Below are positions 1 to 11,000 of a stretch of DNA of 64,000 nt, in pieces; position 1 is the stretch's first letter; each line of letters starts with the position of its first letter. Below the pieces are notes generated by a model. That model did not search any database, had not been told where the DNA came from, and worked only from the letters and a program-made list of their open reading frames with translations. The position numbers and the translations under genes were made by a program. Source of the DNA: Rhea pennata (taxonomy: Eukaryota; Chordata; Aves; Rheiformes; Rheidae); NCBI RefSeq assembly GCF_028389875.1, contig NC_084667.1, positions 62,226,570 to 62,290,569 on the forward strand. Reading direction: 5' to 3'.

Positions 1-1525
1 TGGGGTTGCTGCTGGATAGTCCTGTTGCATTTGGATCCTAACTATACAGCAAGCAAGCCTGAGCTTTCTTTATTAAACTGGAGCGAGTGGTTTTTAAAAG
101 CTGGCCCAGAAAGCGTGCTTTGTGCATCCAAGGTTGTTCCTTTGTCCGGATGATAGAAAATAGTTGTGTATTGATGAAATAGCTGTTCTTCCGTAGGATG
201 TGCTTTAACCCACATATATGAAAAATGTGGTGGTGATTATAGTTCTATTTTGACTTTAGTGCAGAGAGCACACGGCAAAGATGGAAGGTGCTCTTCCTTC
301 CTGCCCTTCCCCACCATCTCCACGATAAGTGCCAACGAGGAACAAGTTGTTCTTACTGTGGTAGATAAGATTAAAAACAAAGTAGGGGTTTGCATGGCTT
401 CATTTTCTGAATGAGCAGTTTGAGATGCCTTAAAGTGAGTACAGTCTAACATCCTGTCACAGGAATTGCTGTTTTATAGGGCTGACTATTGATCTTCTGG
501 CCAGCTCTTGGGATAGCAGGATAGCTTGTAACTGTTCTTGGCTGGTGTAAGGTAGCGCAGATGAAGGACCGACTCAGTGTCTCCACAGCTGTCTTTATTC
601 CCAGTCAGGCTGTAGGCTGTCCCCTTTCTTTAAATGGTGTGCGGTCCTCTGACTGTTCCAAACCATCAAAGCTAGGAGTCATGGAAATGTTGTTAGCATT
701 CTTCTAAGAAGAAATCATTTGACATTATTATTTATGTCCCGCAAGATTCTCATTTAGCAGAGCAGCTAAGGATGTGGTCATACGTTGTGCTGAACCAGTG
801 CCTAAAATAATATTGAAGAGAGCTTTCTAAACGTGAGTATGAGAAGTGGAAAAAAGTGGACTGCTACATTATGGAAACTAAATGTTATGTACATTCATTT
901 TTCACAGTGTTTTACTACTGAACTGAACTGGTGACTTGAATGGCATAGTGTGGTTTGTAGCCAAGACATCCTTCTATTTATGATGTGGATAGTTTTAAAC
1001 TCTTTTTCCATCTTTATGCATAGGAGTCACGTATACTCCTAATGTATTGTTCTATATCAGTGATTTCTAAATAAATACATAAGAAACCAAGACTGCCGTG
1101 CTAGAGAAATGCCAGCTTCTGTTGGTACTGTCTGAACAGACAAGAGCTTCTTCACCTCTCACAGTCCCGTGCTTTCTAAGGCGTTAGCATATCCCTTAGT
1201 AGTTAATACTGTGTATTTCTTATGAATGTGTATTTATTTCTCCCAGAAATTTCTGTTCTAAATCCTACTTCATAGGTGGTTTTAGTTTCACTGTTTTCTA
1301 AATTTTAAGACAAATGCAAATAGTTTATAATGGAAATGGTTTTAGGACTGAATTCAGTGCCCTTTGAAGTACTTCATATATGTTTTAGAAATGGTGTGTG
1401 GAGGGGAACTCTACCTTTTTCTCAGCTGCTTTTTAATTTTGTGAACTTAGAGTATTTTTCTAGTGCTGTGCACTTTATTCAGTTGTAGATTGTTGTGGCT
1501 GAATAAACAGGTATCATGACATCTA
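1..1525 (+). other. Possible 3' UTR end of a convergent plus-strand gene
   Basis: No coding exon is recognisable. AATAAA at 1502-1507 is followed by a T/GT-rich block (about 1531-1562), the usual layout of a plus-strand poly(A) site. Another AATAAA lies near 1069. In other amniotes ESR2 is the tail-to-tail neighbour of SYNE2, so this may be its 3' UTR, but no coding sequence here proves that. Confidence 0.3.
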
Positions 1526-1796
1526 AATCTATTGCTCTTTTTTGTTGTTCGTTTCTTTGTAGCTGATTTCTGCCTGTTTTTTGGGGAATAAGATACATGT
1601 GATAATGGTGTCTGTGTGCAACTGTCTCAGCCTTAATTCCACAGTCACTTTACAATCTATAGATTGATTTGTCAGGTACTAGAGTTCTTACGGAAGTTGC
1701 ATGGCATCAAGTGAGTATAGAGGCAGAGCAAAGCTTTAGGTTGTTTTCCTAGAGTTTTGGGCACTAGCAAATCTATGCAGGAGGGCAAATTTAACA

Positions 1797-1828
1797 GTGT
1801 GTGTGTGTGTGTGGGGGGGGGGGGGGGG
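1797..1828 (+). repeat. (GT)n followed by poly-G
   Basis: About seven GT units pass directly into a run of about 16 G. Plain microsatellite. Confidence 0.9.
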
Positions 1829-2409
1829 TTGTGTGCCAGTTCACATGAAACAGATTGCTTGCCATGCCTGCAGAATTGGTGCTGATCCTTTTGGGGGGTG
1901 ATTGTAGCTGAAATCACAGATTGCTCTCTTATCTCCCAGCCACAGAAATGACTTCATCTCAAAACTCGTTTTGGCCTGGTTTCACTTGTGCACAGGATGC
2001 AAGTGCAAAAGCGTGCATGCACTCCTACTCGCTTGCGCACACTCACCCTCTCGCCGTTTTTAATCTTCACTGACAGCTAACAACCCAACCCTGAGAGATG
2101 ATAGGAAAACAGTAAGAAATTGGTGAGGCTATACAATGACTTGTTTGAAGCAGACTTCAGTGTCAGCCTACAGTGCGGTAGTTGTAATCAGCTGGGAGTA
2201 AAACTATTTAAAATGGATTTTGGAGAAAAAACATTTAAGTAGAAAGTGAGTTATTTCCCCCCCCCCCCTTTTTTTTAAGACATTGGGAGGTAATTTTGTG
2301 AAAGTGCATTGTATTATAGATTACATCAGCTCAACAATTTGATATAACTGTACATAATGAAAGGAAATTGCAGGCTATGAGATTTTCTTTAGCCCTTTAA
2401 CATTGTTCA

Positions 2410-2439
2410 AGTTTTTTTTTTTTTTTTTTTTTTTTTTTC
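2410..2439 (+). repeat. Poly-T tract
   Basis: Close to 30 consecutive T. Could be the tail of an old minus-strand retroposon, but no element body is recognisable next to it. Confidence 0.85.
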
Positions 2440-2639
2440 CTGCCTAGGTTGCTTAATGGCAGACGAACTGAATATCATGTCAGCAACTGACTATTAGTCC
2501 TTGGCAGAAAGGTTTGCATGGGCATTTGTGACAACCTGGCAATGAAATAATGGTTAGGGTTGGCTGACTTCTACAGAAATAGAAACTTAAATGAGCTCCA
2601 TCTGAAAGTACTTCCTTTCAAAATACAAGATTATGATAA

Positions 2640-2685
2640 ATGTGTGTGCGCGTGCGTGTGTGTGTGTGTGCGCGCACACACACAT
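2640..2685. repeat. Alternating purine-pyrimidine tract (GT/GC/AC), Z-DNA-prone
   Basis: 46 bases strictly alternate purine and pyrimidine: TG repeats with CG steps, then CGCGC, then CA repeats. The halves are complementary, so the tract is also partly palindromic. Confidence 0.9.
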
Positions 2686-4164
2686 TGCGGGGTTCTCAGC
2701 CTTTGTCTTGCAACACAGCACTACTAAAACTCTGGTAGCTGTGGCAGAAGTCTGGATCCCATCGTCAAAGCTGCACAAAGAGTGCTCTGCAGGCTTAAGG
2801 GCTACAAAAGATGCTTAGTATTAAAGTATTGCTAGATCTATTTTTTTTTTGTTTGTTTTTTTTTTAGCGTGCTGGAGTCCAGGTAGTTCTACATGAGATT
2901 GGTGTTGAGATGCTTCAGCATGGAGCTTGAAGGTATCTCAACCCCTATTTGCGTATATAATATGGGTGGGTACTACCGTGTTGTAGGGTACCACTACTCT
3001 AAATTACCAAAAAAAAGTAAGCTTTGACATGGTGCTAAATGTTTGCCTGTTTAACTGACTACAAGTAATGTATTATTTTAAAAATTCTGGAAATCTATTG
3101 TGCTTGTCTGCCACTCGGATTGGGAAGAATCCATCTGTTTGCTCCAGGGACTGTCTTCTTCTGAACATAAGAATGCAAAGCAAGTTCATAAATCCCTCTG
3201 CAAGAAGATGGAGAATAAGCAGCCAACAATGGTGACAAGTATAGATGGGATTGGAAAATTCTCACAGGCTGCTCTCAAATCCTGTTTTGTACAGGTAAGC
3301 ATTACGGAAATTGGGTCTCTAATTACTAGATGACTTTTTCACTACTGCTAAGCATAAAAAAATTGGAGTGCAACCCAACCCCTTACTGTACTACTGAGCT
3401 TGCCTTGATATGCCCTTCTTGTCCCTCACAGCTGCTGTAACGGATGCTTTAGAAAATCAGTTCCATGCTGAGGAAATTTTTCAGCATTTCATACAGTAGT
3501 AAGCATGAGTTTGTTCAACTTTGTGTTCAGTGATAGAGATCTTTCTTTTCCTTTACAATTGTCTGTAATGTCCTGGAGGAAAAAACATAGAAGACACTTC
3601 TGAAGTTTTAAACTTTTTCCTCTGTTAAGCCAGAGAGTGGTTATGCTTCTTCTGAGGCTGTTGCGTTAGCATGCGAATAACATTAATAGCATAAAAGCAT
3701 AATAACATTTTGTACAGTGCTAGCAGGGCCAGCACTGTTGGACTGCACTGCTGGTAGCCCCCCAACTAGACACTCCAATAGTCCTTGCAGACATTGGCAG
3801 AATTTTAATGAGAAATACTCAAACTGTACAACCAAGAAGCAATGTCAAAACTGACTGTACACAGTGTTTTCTCTAGCCATTGCCTAAAGTGTTAGTTTCA
3901 TTTCAAAGACCAAGAATCTTACAGTTAGTGTATAAAAATGCACAATTCTCTCCCAAGATACTGTACACTGTTCAGCAGGTTAAAAACTGAAAAAATCTTC
4001 CATTAAAAAAGTCAATACATTATTTGTATACATCAGGGATAGTCTACATGATTGGTTTCATCTAGAAAATATGTGCATTATAAACCACTTCCATGCAATT
4101 AAACAATTTCTTATTTCAAAGGTGGTATAAAAAAACAACACAGCAGTCCTAACCACTAGAACAC

Positions 4165-4823
4165 TGCATGTAAAACAAATGTGCATCCATTTATTGAATG
4201 TGTTAGATGAATAAAATACAGTAACAAAGATTCAAAAAAATGTAAATTTTTGTTTCTACCAATATCAAAAGATAGTGATAATGTGAACAGCGTGCAATTG
4301 TCATTGTAGGCAAAGTGCCTTTTCAACTGCATGTTTATCCTGCTAACCCATGACAGATTGCTGTGTGCAACATTACTGTTATGTAGCTTCTGCATCTAAT
4401 CATTCAGTAGTTTTTTTGACTTGTATTTGATGAGCTCATAAGCTTAAGACCACCGTAGCTATAAAAAAATGTATCTATTGCATCAAAGTATAAACTGTCT
4501 TGCTTATAGCTTAAAAATCTATAGAAAAAGTTTGTTTTCTGTACAAAAAAGTTGAAATTTTGTCAAGATATACATTTTGGGATGTGAAATTTAACACAGT
4601 CCCTGTGACAGGGAAGGGAGGCTATGAAAGTGAGGCATTATTTAGCTGCAGCAGAGTTGGGCATTGGTGCGTAGGACGCGCAGGTGCTGTAGTGGCTGGT
4701 TTGGGGAACTAATACAGTAGACAAGTTTTTGTATTTAATCACCATTTGATTGATGCTAGCAGCATGAAAGTAAGCACCGCAGAGAGTGTATTTTGGTATA
4801 GCTGAAGATTCACAGGCTGCTTT
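4165..4823 (-). other. SYNE2: SYNE2 3' UTR and probable polyadenylation site
   Basis: AT-rich sequence follows the stop codon. The first AATAAA on the minus strand is at 4195-4190, followed by a GU-rich stretch (TGCTGTGTTGTTTTTT) at about 4145-4130, so cleavage near 4165-4180 is likely. A weaker ATTAAA at 3809-3804 could serve a longer UTR. Confidence 0.55.
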
Positions 4824-5052
4824 TTAAGTTGGTGGAGGACCATTGGTATATCTCAGCATGGGATAGAAAGATCGGGCAAAGTTGTTTGCCTGCGTGCAGC
4901 TGTAGTCTTCCTCAGAAGATGGAATCATGCAAGCCAGAAGCAAAAGCAGTAGAAAAAACAATTGAAGGGGTAAAGCTGCTCGTAATACACGGTAGAAGAA
5001 GGAGGGGGACCGAGGAACTGCTTGAGTAGTAGTAGATGGATGGCTTTCACCT
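4824..5052 (-). CDS. SYNE2: SYNE2 exon 39 of window (W2048-2123), KASH domain and stop
   Basis: 229 nt including TAA at 4826-4824. Acceptor cttccttttcag before AGGTGAAAGC. Encodes [16 protein letters not shown], then the KASH domain: a transmembrane helix [18 protein letters not shown] and the lumenal tail [20 protein letters not shown] through to GPPPT. The Cys 23 residues before the C-terminus (W2100) is the one that forms a disulfide with SUN proteins. The terminal Pro-Pro-Pro-Thr is the nesprin-2 form of the SUN-pocket plug. Start chosen from splice site and phase; upstream in-frame codons are intronic. Confidence 0.98.
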
Positions 5053-8000
5053 CTGAAAAGGAAGAAACATAAAAGCACTTTAGAGTTTAAATGAAATCAG
5101 TTGTTTTAAATCCCTCTCTAGGGTTCACACTGCCCTTACAAGATGCAGAGCTGTATCGCTACAGAAAAATGCAATGCACATAAAAAAAAAAAATTAAATA
5201 AAACTTGAAAGCATGCAAAACTGCTCAGCAGGAAGCTAGCCGTTGCCTTGGGTTTTCCTTCCTTATTACAGAAAAAATTTCTTTGTAATAGCTCAGATCA
5301 GTAGGATTTTACCCTATTTTTTGATTTGCAAACTCAATTTTCCCAGCAGAGGAACAAATCATTCTAAATGCCTGCTAAAGTATAAGGAAAGCCACCATTC
5401 AGGCTGATTAGGCTCCATTCTGCCAGAGCATTAGAGAGATTGGTCCTTTGAATAGACTTTAGGTACTGGATGCACAGCACTCTCTCTGTGTCCTTCATGG
5501 TCAGTTTTTAGTAAGTGGCTCTGAGTTGCAAGTTTCTTTGTTCAGGTATGCTAGTGGGATTAAAGGAAGATTTAAAATTAAAATATTCCTCAATTTGGCA
5601 CAAAAAAAATATTTCTCAAGAGTAAAGACAAGCAAAGTGTAGAGGCTTAGGAGCAGGGTTGCTAAAGGAAAACAGTTCCCCAAGGTGCAGCCCTGAACTT
5701 GTAGGCAAGGGAGACACTACAGGTAAGCATGAATTGCCTCCACCTGTAAGTTAACCTATGACAAACAGCTGCCTCTAGTTTCATTGAGTGAGGCTTGTAC
5801 TCGGCTTGCCTCTGCCATTACTACTCTTCTTTAAAGAGATCAGGATAAGATAAAATAGTACCTGGTACTGCTGTTGCTTTTGCCAGCTACAGTTCTCTGT
5901 ACAGTGGCCTGTTGAGAGAAACAGCTTTTATTATCCAGGTTTGACAAACTATAGCAAAGTTCTCTTTCTCAAAAAAGACAGCTGAAACTTTTAAGTTCTA
6001 TTGTACATTCTGTCATAAGATATGCATCTAAAAGGTAAAATAATTACATCTGAGAAATTTGTAGGCTAAGTATGTCCAAATATGTCATATGCTAACAGTA
6101 TAAATATCAGGAAAAAAAAATACTTGCCTTCTTCACAGGAGGGCTGGATTTCACTGCCACTGGAGGATAGGCTCCTGAGTCCAGGTCATCTGGAACTGGC
6201 AGGAATGCTCTGGTATCCTATAAGGTAACCATACCTTCCTCTTAAAAATGCATCTCAAAACTCACAGTAGATGAAGTGCAAAGAGTCATCTTTCATTGCC
6301 TCTCTATAGGTGCACAGCCAGGTACCTCTTTAAGGTGTGCACAACCAGGTGGAAGCAGATGTTCCAATTTTTCTGGCACTGGCAAATGTTTTGCCATGCA
6401 CAGCCATAAGAAACAGTGCTGGAGCAGATGTGTACTGGTACTAGCTTGAAAACACCTCACCTGACAACTCTCACTGATGAACAGTGTATTGCTGTGGATT
6501 GCTAAACTCCTCCCATGATGTGATATGATTCCATATTTGATATGGATCGTAGGATAATTCAGGTTGGAAGGGACCTCAGGAAGTTTTTCTAGTCCAACCC
6601 TCCTGCTCAAAGTAGGGTCAGCTATGAGATTAGATCAGGTTACTCAGGACTTTATCCCATCTGATCTTGAAATCCCTGAAGGATGACAACTACACAACCT
6701 AGCTGGGCAATCTGTTCCAATACTTGACTAGCCTCATGGTGAAACAGTTTTTCCTTATATCCGTTTCAATTTATGGAAGTGGAAGCACTTAAGTTTTAAG
6801 TCAATCTTTTAGAAACATTTTTACTCTTAATAAGTTCTTACTTCTCAGTAAGATCCATGAACAAGTATTTAAACTCCGACTCACCAGATTTCCTTGTATT
6901 GTTTTCAAGTCATGCGAAACTTGCTCAATAAGCTGTTTCAGTTTCTTTCCAATAACATGGACCTTCTCATCAGCTTCAATGTAATCTTCACCATCTAATT
7001 TAAGCAGCAGGTAAGTGGAGAGTTCTTGGAGTGAGTTTACTTTAAGCTGCTGTTCCAGTAGCTCTTTCTCCAGTTGCTTAAAAAAAATGGAACAAACAAA
7101 AAAACGTCAACAGTTCAAGAAACTATTACTTTCAACTTTGAGGATGTTATCCTCAGTGGATGTTGCACTAAAAGGATGAACTTTGGAAGGCTTTAAAGAA
7201 CAACTTAACCTGCCTGACAATCCACAACACATAGGAATGGCTGCTAGTTACATAAGGAATTAAGTTCTCTTAAAAATACTGCTGTACCTGCTCAATGCTA
7301 TGATGTGAAATAGTTCTAGCAGTAATTAAGCCATAGGGACCAGACCTAAACCTTGGATGTGGGCAGTCTTATTCTAGTGTAAAGACTGTCCATGGGGAAC
7401 TTAATTATGATCCCCAGTTCTGGAGAAAATATCCCATATAGACAATCTCTTAGCTAATTTCAGAAACCTGCCACTTGCCTGCCTGCCAAATAGTGCAGGT
7501 TCAAGGAGGGGCTATAGAGAAATAAACGTGGTGTTCATTTTGTGGTGAGCTACTGACTCTTGGGAAGAACCTGAGGTGCCATACGTACCATTAGCTCCTT
7601 TTGGCATTCCAGTATTGTATGGGGGTCAGCATTTGGATCTGTGATTTGCACTTCATTCCTTCGGCTTTCAGCACTTGCTAACCATAGGAGTAGCTTTTGG
7701 CTCTGCTCATGGAAGTCCTGGAGAAACACACAAAGATTTGCATGTAAGAGAGAAAAAAAAAATCTTTGCAGTGCTTTCACCTGGCTTTGCTTATGAATAA
7801 AATGAGCAACCTGGATTAGAAACAGCTGACAATAACTTCATGATTAGCATAATGAAAGGGTAATATCCAGGTCAAAGATTCTACCAAACCCTTCAAACCC
7901 AGCAGAGTCAAGTTTGTACACAAAGAAAACAGCAGACTTGGATTCTGAACCACCATGCCATTAATGTGCAGGAGTTACCCTTCTCCTCTCTCCCCGTATT

Positions 8001-11000
8001 TATCCCTCAGTAGCATTTTAACAAGTTTTCCCATATAAACTGCATGTTATAGTTACCTGGCAATGCAGTAGGGCTTGCTGCAAACCTTTCCTCCAGCTGT
8101 CCAATGCGTGAGTTACTTTCTCCCAGCGCAAGTTCACCTGCCGAAGCCTGTTCTGAAGCTCTTTGGACTCCGTGCTGTCTGCTTGCTGGAAGACTTTGTT
8201 ACTCAGGTTAATTGAAAGCACCACAGCCTTGTAGTTATCAAATGCTTTAAGCAGGTCCTGGTGGGGAAAGCAGATTAGGAGCTTCTATGACTGATTGAAT
8301 ACATCTTGTTTATTTACAATAAAACCATGCACTCAAAAGAATCATAGGTACTGGGGAAAGCTGTTTGCATTTGAAACACTTTTCAGACACCACTAAGGAG
8401 CACATTAAGGTAAGTAAGTGGTTCTTTGGTGGTTTTGGTGGGTTTTTTTTTTTGAAAGCCCAGACCTTTCACTTCGAAGAAAATAAGTGTGGTTGGGCCT
8501 GCCCTTCACCCTCAGCTGCAAGCATTATGGCTTAATCTACATCTGTCCTTCATTTCCCTGCATTTCTGTCTTTCTTACCACAGATCACCACATGATATGT
8601 CCTCTTGTTTATAAAGGCTTATCGACTTTAGAATCCTAAAATAATTTATGTTGAAAAGGACATAAAAAAATCACGGACTCACTGAGGTTGGAAGGGACCT
8701 CTGGAGATCATCTGGTCCAACACCCCTGCTTAAGCAGAATCAGCTACAGCAGGTTGCCCAGGACTTCTCCTAACTTCTGCCCATAACTTCTCTATGCAAT
8801 GTGTTTCAATTTGTGCCTTTGCCTCTTGTCCTGTCACTGGACACCACTGAGAAGAATGGAGGTCTCTAGTCCATCCTTCTGCTCAAAGCAGGGCCAACTT
8901 CAAACTCAGAGCAGGTTGCTCAGGGCCTCATCCAGTCAAAATTTTGAGTATCAACCAGGATAGAGATTCCACATCCCCTCTGGGCCCTGTTTCCATACCA
9001 GACCACCTGCACTGTGAAAAACTATTTATCATCTATCTAGTCAGATTTTCTGTCATTGCATTTGGCAAGTCTTAAGTCATTTCTTTAGCTTTGTTGTGTG
9101 TTTATCTTAAAAAACAAACAAACAAACAAACAAAAAAAAGAACTCTAAAAGCCCTAAAAAAGATTTCAGGTTGAATGGTTTTGTCTGAGAGAGAATAAAC
9201 TGTCTTGGTAAGGAAATAGAAAGGGAGAGATTTTTATTTCAGAGTGGCTGCTGTTGTGACCAGGCACATCTGCAAATCTTCGCATATGAAGACAGAAGCA
9301 TTTTGCTTAACTAGTCTCTTTAGTCCTCTTAGCTGAAAACAGCTTAGCTCCTCTCCCGCATACATGCATTGCTATTAGCTTTCATGCTGCCAATCCCTCC
9401 TAGGAGCACAAGAGACAACGATAAAGAGTGTCAGTATCTTGAAATCTCACTTCTCAGTATGCCATAACTTACTTTCAGTTTCTTGACCATTTGCTCCATC
9501 ATCTGCATGCTGGTGGGAGGCTTCGCTTTTTGCAGCTCTTCCAGCTCTTCCTCAGTTTTATCCAGCCAAACAGAGATGTCGTTGAGATCCGAGTTCAGCT
9601 GCTGCCACTGCTGCAAGTTCTGTTTCATCCTGAGTTTATTTCTGAGGTCTTGAGCTTGGATGAGCTCCCATCTATCAATAATGCCTGCAAGTGCCATAAC
9701 AGCAAATGTTTAAATCATCAATAAGGTGAACATTTTGTAAAACAGGTGCAGTGAGTTTTATAAATAATTTATGCTCCAACCTGCTTAAGGCCAAATAATT
9801 CCTACCATGTAAAATTGTTATCCAGACACTGTTTCTTCTTGAGATGATGCAGTCAATAGTTTTTATTACCGGTCAAGTTATCCAAATAGTAATGCTACAC
9901 AGGGTTCTAAGCATATCAGTTGAAGATGGTTTTAATTCAGCTGGAAAAATAGACTTAAGTGTAAGGAGATGGAATTTAATGAACCTAGTTGTGACTTGGT
10001 TGGCAAAATTAATTAATCATGAGAAAAAAGTATGATCCAGCAGTTAGGACTTGGACTTATGTCTCATCTATTCAGTGCTACGGGAGATGGAGAATGCCAC
10101 CTGTACGTTTACTAATATTGTTTCTGGAAGCCCCTCTAGATCTTTCTCAAAGATTTTTCCTATTCACCCCCTGTAGAGGACCCTGCCCTAACACACTGAT
10201 AAAACCAGAGGCATTAACTGAGTAAACCATTCACGTAGCTGCATTCTCCTTTCCCACTTGATTTCCTTTTGTTACTGCAGTACAAACATGATCTTATTAC
10301 AGCTTCTTGCCCTGTTTTGAAGAAATGACCACATAGAAGAACAGAGTACACTACCAGCTTTGGTCGACAAAGCATTTCTGTAAATGGGAGTTGTAGTGTC
10401 TTGTTATATGATGTATCAATGCCTGAGAGAACAAACTATGGCAATTCTGTTTTAGACAGGGATCCACTCCTTGGGTCTGAAATCTGATTAAAAGGCTCTG
10501 AATTAGCCAGTATCCAGACAAAAGTAAAAATGTTCCCATTCATTCCAACCAGCAAAGAGATGTAAGTTAAACACATTATAAGTGACAGAAATCTCAGTTC
10601 TGACAAAAATATATAAAGGCTGAGAACAGCAAGCACAGTCAATTGAGAAGACATCTCCTTCTCACAAAATACAGCAAAATACATTAACTTGGATCATAGC
10701 AGTTCACTTCTATTTTGTTCCCAAGAGGAGTGCACAGCCTTTGTGTCATCTCTGCTTTGTCTCCCTGAGACAAAGACAAATATCACTGCACCAAAGCCAA
10801 CCTCATTGCCTGAGCACACCGTACCTGACTGCTTTTCTGCAGCTGCTATATTCACAAGCTCCTGCTCATCTTGGGGTTCTTCATCACTCACGTTAGCGGA
10901 CGTAATTTGCTCATTGCTGATGCTGCCGCTGCTTGTAGGCCTGAGCTGATTCACCTGGAATGACATTTTGGTGGGTGAGGCCTGGAGGCTAACAAGCTCT

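Larger units (their letters stand above)
1526..4164. other. Intergenic region between SYNE2 and a possible convergent gene
   Basis: No gene recognised. Contains several simple repeats (GT/G run at 1800-1828, C/T run near 2258-2277, poly-T near 2410-2439, Z-DNA-type tract 2640-2685) and an isolated exon-like open stretch on the plus strand at 3148-3294, described in the findings. Confidence 0.6.

Noticed and set aside
2587..2818. Open frames on both strands through the GT/CA repeat
   Set aside because: Cys/Val and Thr/His repeats are simple translations of the microsatellite.
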